Assembly (NCBI GenBank): GCA_937877455.1 | Contig: CALFIU010000164.1 | Location: forward strand, 1 to 47,104 | Length of the DNA stretch: 47,104 bases | Direction: 5' to 3' | From: an uncultured Bacteroidales bacterium | Lineage (GTDB): Bacteria; Bacteroidota; Bacteroidia; Bacteroidales; UBA3824 | Part shown: piece after piece, positions 15,659 through 24,268 of the stretch | How the letters are laid out: each line of letters starts with the position of its first letter | Numbering within the stretch: position 1 is the stretch's first letter | Translations under genes and position numbers: made by a program | Notes under the pieces: generated by a model | Database searches by the model: none | What the model was told of the DNA's origin: nothing | What the model saw: the letters and a program-made list of their open reading frames with translations, nothing else

Positions 15659-16639
15659 TTATTTTTTAGAAATAAAAAAAGTAAAAATTGATAAAGCACT
15701 GGGTATCATTATATTAATTACCCACAGCAAAGCTGATGACAATGCCAACGACGCATAACTATCAACCGCTTGACCAAAAATTAAAACGGTAAAAGAACAT
15801 CTTACTCCAAATTCTGCTAATGCAGGTCGTGGAATAAAACTCATCATCACATAAACAATAAAAATGCCTGCTAAACCATCGCAAAAATCAACCCTTACGC
15901 CAAATGCTCTTAATAAAATGTAGTTTTGGACACAATAAACCAAATAGCGTATCAAAGCAAAAATCAAAAGATAGATTTTTTGTATAACGGTATATTGAGA
16001 AAAAAAATCTAATTTAACAATTATCTCTCTCAAAAACTTTTTCTTACGTGCAAATGGAATAAAACTTTGTGGGCTAAAAAAAACTATACTAACAAAAATT
16101 GCTCCTACCAAAAGCAAAATTATAAACCAAACCTCCTTAATAAATCCAATTTGTAACTCAAAACTCGAGAAACCAAAACCAAACCATGCTAACGCCAAAA
16201 TTGCAGAAAACAACATAACGGGCATTTGCGCAAGTCCACAATAACAAGTAGCAAATACTCCCGCTGTTCGATTATTATCAAACAATACTGATGGCCGACC
16301 AAACGCCTCCCCCACTCTATTTGGCGTAAACATTGCCAATGGTAATCCGCGAAAAACTCCTAAAACAGACCGCAAAAAACTTATCTGCTGCACTGGCAAC
16401 AAAGAAATTTGCCATTTCTTTGCCTCAATCAACCAATTGGGAACACTAAACAAAAATACAACACCTATAAGTAATTGCTGCCAAGCCGACATATCCCAAA
16501 CCGCCACAAGACTTTCTAAACTTCCATCCTTTGCTATAAAGACTTGGTACATACCCCAATATAACAAAAATATAACCAAAAACTTTGTTATATTAATAAT
16601 TGGTTTAGGTATAAAATTAAGATAATGAATGTTTTCCAT
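15659..16639 (-). CDS. UPF0104/YbhN (AglD/MprF flippase-like) membrane protein, copy B
   Basis: This 326-residue protein has about eight hydrophobic segments. The MFTPNRVGEAFGRPS motif near residues 104-118 is the conserved loop of the lysylphosphatidylglycerol synthase transmembrane (UPF0104) family, and the C-terminal FIPRPALAEFGVR corresponds to the second conserved loop (usually P.PGGIG). Family members are linked to lipid or polyprenyl-sugar translocation and to glycolipid assembly. It overlaps the upstream paralogue by 23 bp, so the pair is translationally coupled and may form a heteromer. The second loop has diverged from the usual PGG form, so the two copies have probably specialised. 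Confidence 0.82.
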   Translation of the reverse strand: MENIHYLNFIPKPIINITKFLVIFLLYWGMYQVFIAKDGSLESLVAVWDMSAWQQLLIGVVFLFSVPNWLIEAKKWQISLLPVQQISFLRSVLGVFRGLPLAMFTPNRVGEAFGRPSVLFDNNRTAGVFATCYCGLAQMPVMLFSAILALAWFGFGFSSFELQIGFIKEVWFIILLLVGAIFVSIVFFSPQSFIPFARKKKFLREIIVKLDFFSQYTVIQKIYLLIFALIRYLVYCVQNYILLRAFGVRVDFCDGLAGIFIVYVMMSFIPRPALAEFGVRCSFTVLIFGQAVDSYASLALSSALLWVINIMIPSALSIFTFFISKK

Positions 16640-17627
16640 TTTTATTTATAAATGGCAACAACCATAAAGAAACAACGCCAACAACAATAAATGTCAAATC
16701 TTGAACACCATGAGCAACCAACGCGTATGCACCTCCATCAGGATTACGATTTATCCCCCAAATATAGAGAATCTCTATTGCAATAAAATGCCAAGTGCCA
16801 ATACCTCCTGGCGATGGCACTACCACTCCAAACGTCCCAAGAACAGAAAGCGTCATTGCAGAGAAAAAACTAAGGTGAGATGTAAAATCAAACGCTAAAA
16901 AAACAAGATACAGCGTAAAGAAATATATAAACCATATTGAAATGGTATAAAATAAGAACAAAAACTTATTTTCCAACTTTAAAATTGCAGTAAGTCCAGC
17001 TTTAAAATTACTCCATAAGTTTTTTATCTTATCACCAATGCCAAATATGTTTTTCTTTACAATCAACAAACACAAAATAACAAAAAATGCAATTACAAAT
17101 GCAAATACAATTATAAGAATTGGCAACGAACCAAAGATATTACCAACATTAGCACTAATTTCTGGATTATTTTCAAGAATAGTACCAACAAAAGCTGCTT
17201 GCACACCAAGCACCCACAACGTTAGTATAGCCAACGCCACCAAATCAGCAACCCGTTCTGCCGCTACCGTGCCAAGAGCTGTTGCAAACGTTACATTTTC
17301 GTAACGATTCACAATGCCACACCTCACCACTTCTCCACTACGAGGAATAGCGAGATTGGCAAAATACATAACCATAACCGACAAAAAAAGATTTGATTTT
17401 TTTGTGATATAACCCAATGGAGATAACAACAAATCCCATCGTAATGCCCTAAAATAATGCGATAAAACGTTAGCTACTCCAGCCGCCAAAACGTACTCCC
17501 AATGCGCACCATCTAAAGCTGAAATCAACGATGAAACATCTTGACCACGATAGGCAAGCCAAAACATCAAAATTCCAGCTGTAGCAAATAAAATAATTTG
17601 CAAATATTTTTTTACGCTACTTGACAT
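16617..17627 (-). CDS. UPF0104/YbhN-type membrane protein, copy A
   Basis: This 336-residue polytopic protein has both conserved loops of the UPF0104 family: NLAIPRSGEVVRCGIV near residues 93-108, followed by AAERVADL, and VVPSPGGIGTWHFI in the C-terminal half. An ATG at 17627 (MSSSVKK) is the start: the upstream in-frame GTG at 17645 falls inside a -7 box (TATCTTTG, minus strand 17652-17645) and would precede the transcription start. The gene overlaps the following paralogue by 23 bp. The family is related to AglD, YbhN and the flippase part of MprF, suggesting translocation of a lipid-linked molecule in the inner membrane. Confidence 0.85.
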   Translation of the reverse strand: MSSSVKKYLQIILFATAGILMFWLAYRGQDVSSLISALDGAHWEYVLAAGVANVLSHYFRALRWDLLLSPLGYITKKSNLFLSVMVMYFANLAIPRSGEVVRCGIVNRYENVTFATALGTVAAERVADLVALAILTLWVLGVQAAFVGTILENNPEISANVGNIFGSLPILIIVFAFVIAFFVILCLLIVKKNIFGIGDKIKNLWSNFKAGLTAILKLENKFLFLFYTISIWFIYFFTLYLVFLAFDFTSHLSFFSAMTLSVLGTFGVVVPSPGGIGTWHFIAIEILYIWGINRNPDGGAYALVAHGVQDLTFIVVGVVSLWLLPFINKNGKHSLS

Positions 17628-17644
17628 TAGTTGTAAATTTGCCA

Positions 17645-17652
17645 CAAAGATA
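17645..17652 (-). promoter_or_regulatory. -7 box for the UPF0104 pair
   Basis: TATCTTTG on the minus strand matches TAnnTTTG and lies 17 bp upstream of ATG 17627. It decides against the upstream GTG start. Confidence 0.6.
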
Positions 17653-17704
17653 CAAAATATAGCAAAAAACTACCGCAAATATTTAATAAAACCAACAAAA
17701 AACA

Positions 17705-17712
17705 TATATTTG
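17705..17712 (+). promoter_or_regulatory. -7 box for the exported-protein pair
   Basis: TATATTTG matches TAnnTTTG and lies 21 bp before ATG 17734. The alternative TTG start at 17710 is inside this box and is rejected. Confidence 0.6.
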
Positions 17713-17733
17713 CATAACAAAAAAATACAAAAA

Positions 17734-18402
17734 ATGAAAAAGTTTTTGTTTTTAACAACGCTCGCAATATGTCTTGCTTATGCTGTTGACGCACAAACAT
17801 ATTCTCATAAAGAAGTTTACGATCAGGAGTTCACCTTTACTGACGGCATATACATTACAAAAGATGATATGATAAACAATCATCCTATAGAAAAATACCG
17901 TGTAGAAAGTAGTATAGACCCAGAATCTCTAATTTTTTTCGACCAACTGATGTCGCAAAAAGAGTTCACACTATTCGACAACCTTGGCAACAAAACTACA
18001 ATAAAAACCGAAAAAGTATGGGGTTATTGCTCTGGGGGAACAATATTCATCAATCAAAACGGATACTTCAACCGACTTGGAATAATTGGAAGCATTAGTC
18101 ATTTTATTGGCATAAAAATAATAACCAGTTACCGACCAATTGATCCATATTTAGGTTATAGCAGATGGGGATATTCACCAACACCTATTTCTACAGCGGA
18201 AAGCCAACAATATTTTTTGGAATTTTCTACTGGAAAAATCTACGAATATAACCCAACAAACTTGGAAATGCTGCTAATGTCAGATCCAGAACTTCACGAC
18301 GAATACGCCTCACTTCCAAGAAAGAAAAAAAATTCAAAACTCTTTTATTATATGCGTAAATTTAATGAAAAACACCCACTTTATTTGCCTGTTTATGAAT
18401 AA
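17734..18402 (+). CDS. Exported protein of unknown function
   Basis: The 222-residue product starts at ATG 17734 and has a clear signal peptide (MKKFLFLTTLAICLAYAVDA, then Q). The mature part has no domain I recognise. It contains a GNKTTIKTEKVWGYCSGG region, an aromatic RPIDPYLGYSRWGYSP segment and a basic KKKNSK stretch near the C-terminus. It is followed 43 bp later by a second exported protein on the same strand with no terminator between them, so the two are probably co-transcribed and localised together in the periplasm or at the outer membrane. Function unknown. Confidence 0.75.
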   Translation: MKKFLFLTTLAICLAYAVDAQTYSHKEVYDQEFTFTDGIYITKDDMINNHPIEKYRVESSIDPESLIFFDQLMSQKEFTLFDNLGNKTTIKTEKVWGYCSGGTIFINQNGYFNRLGIIGSISHFIGIKIITSYRPIDPYLGYSRWGYSPTPISTAESQQYFLEFSTGKIYEYNPTNLEMLLMSDPELHDEYASLPRKKKNSKLFYYMRKFNEKHPLYLPVYE

Positions 18403-18445
18403 AGAATAAATTTTTTTGTTTAACAAAATAAAAACAATCAAGCCT

Positions 18446-19303
18446 ATGAAAAAAATTATTTTCGCAGTTGTTGCGGCGTTGTTAATGCTAACAACCAACG
18501 CAATAAGAGCACAAGAATCTGTTGCTGGTGCCGATGTTATTAAATTATTTATGACAACAACAACATGTATCGTATTGGACGATAACATTTTCAACACTTA
18601 CAACAACGAAGTAAAAGCTGCTGTTGAAAAATCGTGGACTATTACACCATACGAATTTATAAGCGTAGCAGAATTTGAAAAAAGAAAATTTAACAGCAAT
18701 TATTCGTTTCTAATCCGTACAAAAGATACTTACAAAGCCGATGCGGACAAAATGAATTATCGTTTTCTATCGCTATTGCAAGGTGGAAAATACGGTTCGG
18801 TATATCACATGCCAACGCTATGTTCTTTTCCGATAGCATATTACGAAAGTTCTGACGACAACTACTACGAAATGGCTGCAATAGTACGTTTTGTACAAAA
18901 CCATGTTAACCTTACAAAAGAACACCCTGAACTAACCGAAAAAAACATAATTCAATATTACAACAAAAACGTAACTGCAATAGGCGACAAAACTCTATAT
19001 CTAATAGACGAACAATTAGCCAAAGATGTAAACACAGATGCTGAAATAAAACCCATTTATTCTAAAAAATTTAAAATAGTTAAAGACGAGGACGATATAA
19101 AGAAATTAATAAAAGATCAAAATCCAAACATCGCATTTCTACATAAAGTAGGACCGCCTGTAGGTAGCCCAAAAGCTGCAAGATGTTTCAAAATAGTAAT
19201 GGGTACTGATGGTAGCATCTACTACGTAGATTTTCATAAAATTTCTACCAAAACTCCTGATGGTTTCTTAAAAACAGACTTCAAAGCATTAAACAAAAAA
19301 TAA
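18446..19303 (+). CDS. Exported protein of unknown function
   Basis: I take ATG 18446 (MKKIIFAVVAALLML) as the start, giving 285 residues with a typical signal peptide ending near RAQ; the upstream TTG would place the signal peptide internally. The mature protein is mixed alpha/beta, with NSNYSFLIRTKDTYK and a C-terminal GTDGSIYYVDFHKI segment. No catalytic motif is apparent. It lies 43 bp after another exported unknown and is the last gene before two hairpins, so it closes a two-gene operon. Not assigned to any family. Confidence 0.75.
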   Translation: MKKIIFAVVAALLMLTTNAIRAQESVAGADVIKLFMTTTTCIVLDDNIFNTYNNEVKAAVEKSWTITPYEFISVAEFEKRKFNSNYSFLIRTKDTYKADADKMNYRFLSLLQGGKYGSVYHMPTLCSFPIAYYESSDDNYYEMAAIVRFVQNHVNLTKEHPELTEKNIIQYYNKNVTAIGDKTLYLIDEQLAKDVNTDAEIKPIYSKKFKIVKDEDDIKKLIKDQNPNIAFLHKVGPPVGSPKAARCFKIVMGTDGSIYYVDFHKISTKTPDGFLKTDFKALNKK

Positions 19304-19353
19304 AAAGTTTTATATAATAGATAAAAAGCAAACTATTGATTTATAAAACTTTT
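19303..19353 (+). repeat. 12-bp inverted repeat at the 3' end of the exported pair
   Basis: AAAAGTTTTATA at 19303-19314 is the exact reverse complement of 19342-19353. It begins at the last base of the stop codon. It may help end or stabilise the transcript ahead of the stronger hairpin at 19403. Confidence 0.5.
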
Positions 19354-19402
19354 GAAAAAAAATAAAATCAAAATTCATACTGATAAATAATAGATAAAAA
19401 AT

Positions 19403-19452
19403 GAGTGATAAGAGTTGACAAAAAAATCCAATCAAACTTATCACTCTTTTTT
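19403..19452 (+). terminator. Terminator after the exported pair
   Basis: GAGTGATAAG (19403-19412) pairs perfectly with CTTATCACTC (19437-19446) and runs into six T residues. The A-rich left flank could also terminate the convergent sensor gene on the minus strand. Confidence 0.85.
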
Positions 19453-19484
19453 ATACAAATTATAAAAAAAAATCTTAATAGAAA

Positions 19485-21554
19485 CTACGCTTTAAGGATT
19501 TCTAAACCCAAAACTGTAATGTCGTCGCGTTGGTCGGTAATCTCACCCTTAAACGAAAGCAAATCGTTCCAAACATATTCTTTTTGCTGACTCATTGGAA
19601 ATGTGGCAGATGCACACAACACTTGGGCAAGCCTATGGGTAGAATAACGTTTTCTTTCTGCGTTGGTTGCATCTCCTATACCATCAGAACTCAAATAGAT
19701 TCTATCACCAGGCGACACTTCAATAGTGTGATCTTCAAACTTAACAGAAGATTCTCTATTGCGAAATTTTCCACCTATTCCCTTACGAGCTGTTTTATAA
19801 GAAGTTATCTCATTTGTCAAATGGTTGTAATGGTAAAGCGGAAATTTAGCACCTTCATATACAAGACTAATTTTTTTATCTTCGTTTTGTCTTATAACAG
19901 CAAAAATAGCTTCCATACCATCGTCGTTATTGGTTTCTTGTTGACGCAACGCCATACGTACAAGCGAATTAAGGTTGTCAAGAATTTCGGCTGGACTATG
20001 TATATGTTGCTGTTTTATTATTTGATCAAGCAAATTTATGCCAATAAGACTCATAAAAGCACCAGGAACACCATGTCCAGTACAGTCTATAACTCCGATA
20101 ATATGTGTTTCATGATCACCAGTAAATGTACGTGCGTAGTAATAAAAATCGCCACTAACAATATCTTTTGGTTGGAATATAACAAAGGCATTGAAATAAT
20201 AATTAAGGTCTTCCTCTGTTGGCAATAGTGCATTTTGAATAGTTTGGGCATAAACAATAGAACCAAGCATAGCCTCGCGTTGACGTTTTAATGCATCGTT
20301 AATATCACGAAGATAATTTGACTGTGCTTCAAGTTCCTCTTTTTGAGCATTTATTTCTGTATTTTGCTCATTGAGCATAACGTTTTTTCGTTTGTTGTTA
20401 ACCAAAAGTTTCATTACCCAAACAAATAGACCAACTGCAACAAGCAATAGTATAACAACAAATATTATTACAAATTTTTGAAACGATATTTTGTCGGTCT
20501 GAAGATTTAGTTGCCTACCTTGCTTCAATATTCTTTTTTGCTGAGTTTCAGCCATTTGCATTTGTTCGTACAATCCAAGAGCATTGTTCTGATCAATTAA
20601 AACAGTGCCAAGCCCAATATCTTTGTTAACAGAATTGCCAGTAAGAATTTTGTATGCTGCATCTATACAAACCTCACCACCATTGGGATAATGAAAAGAA
20701 GCATCAATAGTACCCAATTTGACAGCTTCAATACCGTTGCCATGACCAGGCAACCCATCTATACCAACAATAAAAATATCAGGTATGCTGTCGCCGTATA
20801 AATCCGCCAAAGCGTCGGCAAATCCTATAGCCATAACATCATTGTGCGAAAACACAATATTGAAATTTAAGCCATGCTCCTTAATATATTTTTTTGTTGA
20901 ATCCTTAGCTATTTCTCTATACCATTCGCAATTATGTATGGCACCAACCAAACTAACTTTTTTTTGTGCAACCACAGGGTCGATAACTTTATGAAATCCA
21001 GCAGAGCGTTCCATAGCTGCTGAAGATTCTTCTTGACCGAAAATTTCAAGTATCTTTGGTTGTTTAGGTAAGTTTTTTAAAATATAAGTTGCTGCTTCTG
21101 ATCCTATCTGATTGTTGTCGGCACCAATAAAACAGGTGTATTGGTCGTTTCCCGTGCGACGATCGAGAAGTATTACTGGTAACCCAGATTTATAAATATC
21201 TGTAACAATGGGAGTTAAGGCATCTGCCTCATTTGGTACTACTATAAGTAAATCTATATTTTGCGTTAATAGATACTTTATATCTTCAATTTGTTTTTGG
21301 CTATCATCATTGGCATCGGTGATAATAATTTCCAAATGTCCATTTTGCATAGCATTGCTCTGAATAGAACGATTCATCGATTGCCTGTATTCACTACTAA
21401 AAGTGCATTGTGAAAAACCTACCTTATACTTTTTGTCCGACACCGTATAGCCATAATAATCAACATCTTCAGCCGATGGGCTACAAGACGTTGAAAAGCA
21501 AACTATTACAAGTGCTAAATAAATTATATAATTTATAAAGTGTTTAAAAATCAT
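19485..21554 (-). CDS. Sensor: periplasmic sugar-binding-like domain, TM, SpoIIE phosphatase
   Basis: This 689-residue protein has an N-terminal signal or lipoprotein-like segment (Cys24). Next is a periplasmic binding domain of the LacI/ribose-binding type (about 40-335: KVGFSQCTFSSEYRQSMN, ILLDRRTGND, SHNDVMAIGFADAL, IVGIDGLPG). A membrane helix near 365-388 and a coiled coil near 395-440 lead to a SpoIIE/PP2C-type phosphatase (450-689: PKDIVSGDFYYY, VIDCTGHGVPGAFMS, LSSDGIGDA, QRDDITVLG). Ligand binding outside would control dephosphorylation of a cytoplasmic protein, typically an anti-sigma antagonist. No such partner is next door. A minus-strand TAAATTTG (21594-21587) is its likely -7 box. 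Confidence 0.9.
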   Translation of the reverse strand: MIFKHFINYIIYLALVIVCFSTSCSPSAEDVDYYGYTVSDKKYKVGFSQCTFSSEYRQSMNRSIQSNAMQNGHLEIIITDANDDSQKQIEDIKYLLTQNIDLLIVVPNEADALTPIVTDIYKSGLPVILLDRRTGNDQYTCFIGADNNQIGSEAATYILKNLPKQPKILEIFGQEESSAAMERSAGFHKVIDPVVAQKKVSLVGAIHNCEWYREIAKDSTKKYIKEHGLNFNIVFSHNDVMAIGFADALADLYGDSIPDIFIVGIDGLPGHGNGIEAVKLGTIDASFHYPNGGEVCIDAAYKILTGNSVNKDIGLGTVLIDQNNALGLYEQMQMAETQQKRILKQGRQLNLQTDKISFQKFVIIFVVILLLVAVGLFVWVMKLLVNNKRKNVMLNEQNTEINAQKEELEAQSNYLRDINDALKRQREAMLGSIVYAQTIQNALLPTEEDLNYYFNAFVIFQPKDIVSGDFYYYARTFTGDHETHIIGVIDCTGHGVPGAFMSLIGINLLDQIIKQQHIHSPAEILDNLNSLVRMALRQQETNNDDGMEAIFAVIRQNEDKKISLVYEGAKFPLYHYNHLTNEITSYKTARKGIGGKFRNRESSVKFEDHTIEVSPGDRIYLSSDGIGDATNAERKRYSTHRLAQVLCASATFPMSQQKEYVWNDLLSFKGEITDQRDDITVLGLEILKA

Positions 21555-21586
21555 TCTGAGTTATCAACGCATTATTTTTGAAACGA

Positions 21587-21594
21587 CAAATTTA
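21587..21594 (-). promoter_or_regulatory. -7 box for the PBP-SpoIIE sensor
   Basis: TAAATTTG on the minus strand, 32 bp upstream of the start codon, divergent from the aminopeptidase promoter. Confidence 0.5.
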
Positions 21595-21605
21595 TTTATT
21601 TTTTT

Positions 21606-21613
21606 TATATTTG
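21606..21613 (+). promoter_or_regulatory. -7 box for the M1 aminopeptidase
   Basis: TATATTTG matches TAnnTTTG and lies 42 bp before the start codon at 21656. Confidence 0.5.
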
Positions 21614-21655
21614 TTCGTTTTAAACAAAGTTATTTAAAAAATAAACGCATTTACC

Positions 21656-23632
21656 ATGAAAATATTATTTTCATTAACAATTTTATGGCTTATAGCCATT
21701 TGTTCCTATGCACAAAACACCGCAAACTACGTACCAAGCCGAGTTTTGCACTACACTATTAATATTGACAGCATAAACTTAGAAAAAAAATATATTAGTG
21801 CAAATGCCATAGTAAAAACCATAGCAAAAGCCGACAATAAATTCTGTCTCATGCTTGAAGGACTAAAAATAAAAACAGTATATTATCGTTTTGGATTTCG
21901 TAGAAAACTTGCCCCTGCCGTACAACATGGTAGTTTTTTAATTATAAAAACTAACGACGATTTTCAAGAAGGCGACACAGTGAATTTAGAAATTAATTAT
22001 CATGGATTTCCCAAAAGTGATGCACGTTGGGGCGGATTTTATTTCAATGGCAACGGTTGTTTTAATATGGGAGTTGCAATGACTTCATTTCCTCACCCTT
22101 GCGGAAGGTTTTGGTATCCATCCAACGACTCTTTTACCAACAAAGCCACTTACAATATAAACATAACGGTCCCCCAAGGGTATGTTGCATCGTGTACTGG
22201 TGCATTGTGCGCACATAAGCAAAAACCCAACCAAAAAACTGAATATCAATGGAGTATAGAACATCCAATACCTTCATATCTCGCTGCCATTGCCATAAAC
22301 AAATACAACCGTATAACCGCACGCTACAATCAAATTCCTATTGAGATATGGCACAAACTATCCGATTCTACAGCAGCAAAATTTTACCTTAGTAAAATGC
22401 CTAAAATGTTAGAAGCTTTTGAACACTTTTTTACTCCATACCGTTGGAATAAAGTTGGACTCACAGAAGTGGATTTCAATGCAGGCGCAATGGAACATGC
22501 TGAAAATATATTTTTTCCTTCATACGCTTTTATACCTGGCAACTACAACGAAACCATGGCTGCACACGAAACAGCACATTCTTGGTTTGGCAACCTTGTA
22601 ACATGCAAAACACCAAGCGATATGTGGCTAAACGAAGCTTTTGCAACTTATTGCGAAACACTTTATCTCGAATATACTTACGGAAAAGATAGCGCACGAT
22701 TTTATCAGGCATTACAACACCAAAGTATGCTCGAAACGATAATAGAATACAAAAACGAACCTGCAATGCCAATTTCTGGAATTGATAGCCTTCACACATA
22801 CTCTACCCACACATACAAAAAAGGACAAAGCATAATTAACGCTTTAAGATATTATGTTGGCGACAAAGCATTTTTTGAAGGTTGTAAAAACTACATTGAA
22901 AAATATGCATTTAAAAATGCAACAAGTGAGGATTTTAAACACGAATTAGAATTAACAAGTAATAAAAATTTATCAGATTTTTTTAATTTCTACATTTACG
23001 GCAAAGGATTTGTAAATTACCACAATACTATACTTGAAGTAAAGAAGAAAAAGAAAGAATACATAACAAAATTAGAAATAAAACAGCAATTATATCAAAC
23101 AAAAGATTACAATAAGGCAAACAAATTAGAACTAATGTTAATAGGACAAAACTCTGAGTCAAAAATAGATAGTATAGAGTTTACAAAAAAAGACACAACA
23201 ATTTACATTTCAACACAATTTATGCCAACAAATGCTATAATAAACCCCTTTGGAAAGGCTTGTGAACCATCTATTACATTTGTAAACACAATTTCACAAA
23301 AAGGAAATTATGTGTTTCCAAATGCAACATTACAAATTGTAAACATAAATAAACCTATGATAGTATCAGTAGAAAAAGGATATATATCCAATATTTTATG
23401 TAACAAAAACAAAGAATATTTTCAACAATACTACACAATAAAAACAAGCAAAAACGATGCCACAAAAGCAAATATTACATTACAATTTCCAAGAATAGCT
23501 GGCAAAACGATTGTTAGAATAAATAATGACGAAACTCATGAAATTATAAAAAATTATAATCTAAAAAAAACAGCAGAATATAATTATTTCACTATAGAAC
23601 TTGTCAATGGTGTGTATATTATAAAGGAATAA
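21656..23632 (+). CDS. Exported M1-family zinc aminopeptidase
   Basis: This 658-residue metallopeptidase has a signal peptide (about 1-20, ending SYAQ). The gluzincin site is complete: the substrate-binding GAMEH at 277-281, the zinc ligands His304 and His308 with catalytic Glu305 in HETAH, and the third ligand Glu327 in LNEAF. A later TYKKG motif carries the usual catalytic tyrosine. The C-terminal part beyond about 470 is beta-rich and less conserved. It should remove N-terminal residues from peptides in the periplasm or at the surface. It is transcribed alone, divergently from the binding-protein sensor. Confidence 0.95.
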   Translation: MKILFSLTILWLIAICSYAQNTANYVPSRVLHYTINIDSINLEKKYISANAIVKTIAKADNKFCLMLEGLKIKTVYYRFGFRRKLAPAVQHGSFLIIKTNDDFQEGDTVNLEINYHGFPKSDARWGGFYFNGNGCFNMGVAMTSFPHPCGRFWYPSNDSFTNKATYNINITVPQGYVASCTGALCAHKQKPNQKTEYQWSIEHPIPSYLAAIAINKYNRITARYNQIPIEIWHKLSDSTAAKFYLSKMPKMLEAFEHFFTPYRWNKVGLTEVDFNAGAMEHAENIFFPSYAFIPGNYNETMAAHETAHSWFGNLVTCKTPSDMWLNEAFATYCETLYLEYTYGKDSARFYQALQHQSMLETIIEYKNEPAMPISGIDSLHTYSTHTYKKGQSIINALRYYVGDKAFFEGCKNYIEKYAFKNATSEDFKHELELTSNKNLSDFFNFYIYGKGFVNYHNTILEVKKKKKEYITKLEIKQQLYQTKDYNKANKLELMLIGQNSESKIDSIEFTKKDTTIYISTQFMPTNAIINPFGKACEPSITFVNTISQKGNYVFPNATLQIVNINKPMIVSVEKGYISNILCNKNKEYFQQYYTIKTSKNDATKANITLQFPRIAGKTIVRINNDETHEIIKNYNLKKTAEYNYFTIELVNGVYIIKE

Positions 23633-23656
23633 CACTAATTTAGAGTTGATAATATC

Positions 23657-24268
23657 TCAATTTAAGGAGAATATATAATAAAAAACTAAGGTAAGGTTAG
23701 AAATAAACCAACCAAAAATCAATGACAGAAGTAACTTGGTATATGGAATTTTTTCGGTATCCATACGCAAATAAGCACCAGATGAAAACAAAAGTAAAAT
23801 AAACAAAAATGGATAGAAAACATCGTTACGAAACAACCATGAAAAAAAAACAAAAACACAAGCAAGCCCGCCACAATAAAGCGAGGATACATCTAAGATA
23901 GAATATTTTTTTTGAAAAATATAAAACAATATCATTACGATAAAAACAATATTAACATAATTATAAATTTTTAAACCAATTGATGATAAAATGTGATAGA
24001 AAATAAAAAGAGATAAATAAATTGCAAGTAGATAATAATTCTCCTTTTCGGGCTTTTTATTATCTAAAGGTTTGTAATTTCTACCAAAAAGTTTTATTAA
24101 CGTTGGCACCAAAATAGAAAAAAAACAGATACGAATTGTCAGTTCTACCTTACACTCAAATATTTGCAAATAATCAGCAACAAAATTACTTGCATAAATT
24201 ATTCCATACACTGGCATAGCATACGGACTTGTAACAACCGACAATATGTTAATTTTGTTCAAAGACAT
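23657..24268 (-). CDS. PAP2-like polytopic membrane protein, probably without catalytic residues
   Basis: This 203-residue protein has five or six membrane helices. The start (VVTSPYAMPVYGII) and the downstream KYSILDVSSLYCGGL and SGAYLRMDTEKIPY blocks line up with a Bacteroidota PAP2-like family. However, the histidines expected in the SGH and RxxxxHxxxxD motifs are not present, so phosphatase activity is doubtful. Its ATG follows the rpoN stop with no gap (24269/24268), so it is translated from the rpoN message. The last three helices are very aromatic. Family assignment is tentative; the membrane topology is clear. Confidence 0.7.
   Translation of the reverse strand: MSLNKINILSVVTSPYAMPVYGIIYASNFVADYLQIFECKVELTIRICFFSILVPTLIKLFGRNYKPLDNKKPEKENYYLLAIYLSLFIFYHILSSIGLKIYNYVNIVFIVMILFYIFQKKYSILDVSSLYCGGLACVFVFFSWLFRNDVFYPFLFILLLFSSGAYLRMDTEKIPYTKLLLSLIFGWFISNLTLVFYYIFSLN

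Noticed and set aside
17710..17733. TTG start of the exported protein
   Set aside because: The codon is inside the TATATTTG box and would hide the signal peptide; ATG 17734 is used.
18416..18445. TTG start of the second exported protein
   Set aside because: It would add ten residues before a clean signal peptide; ATG 18446 is used.
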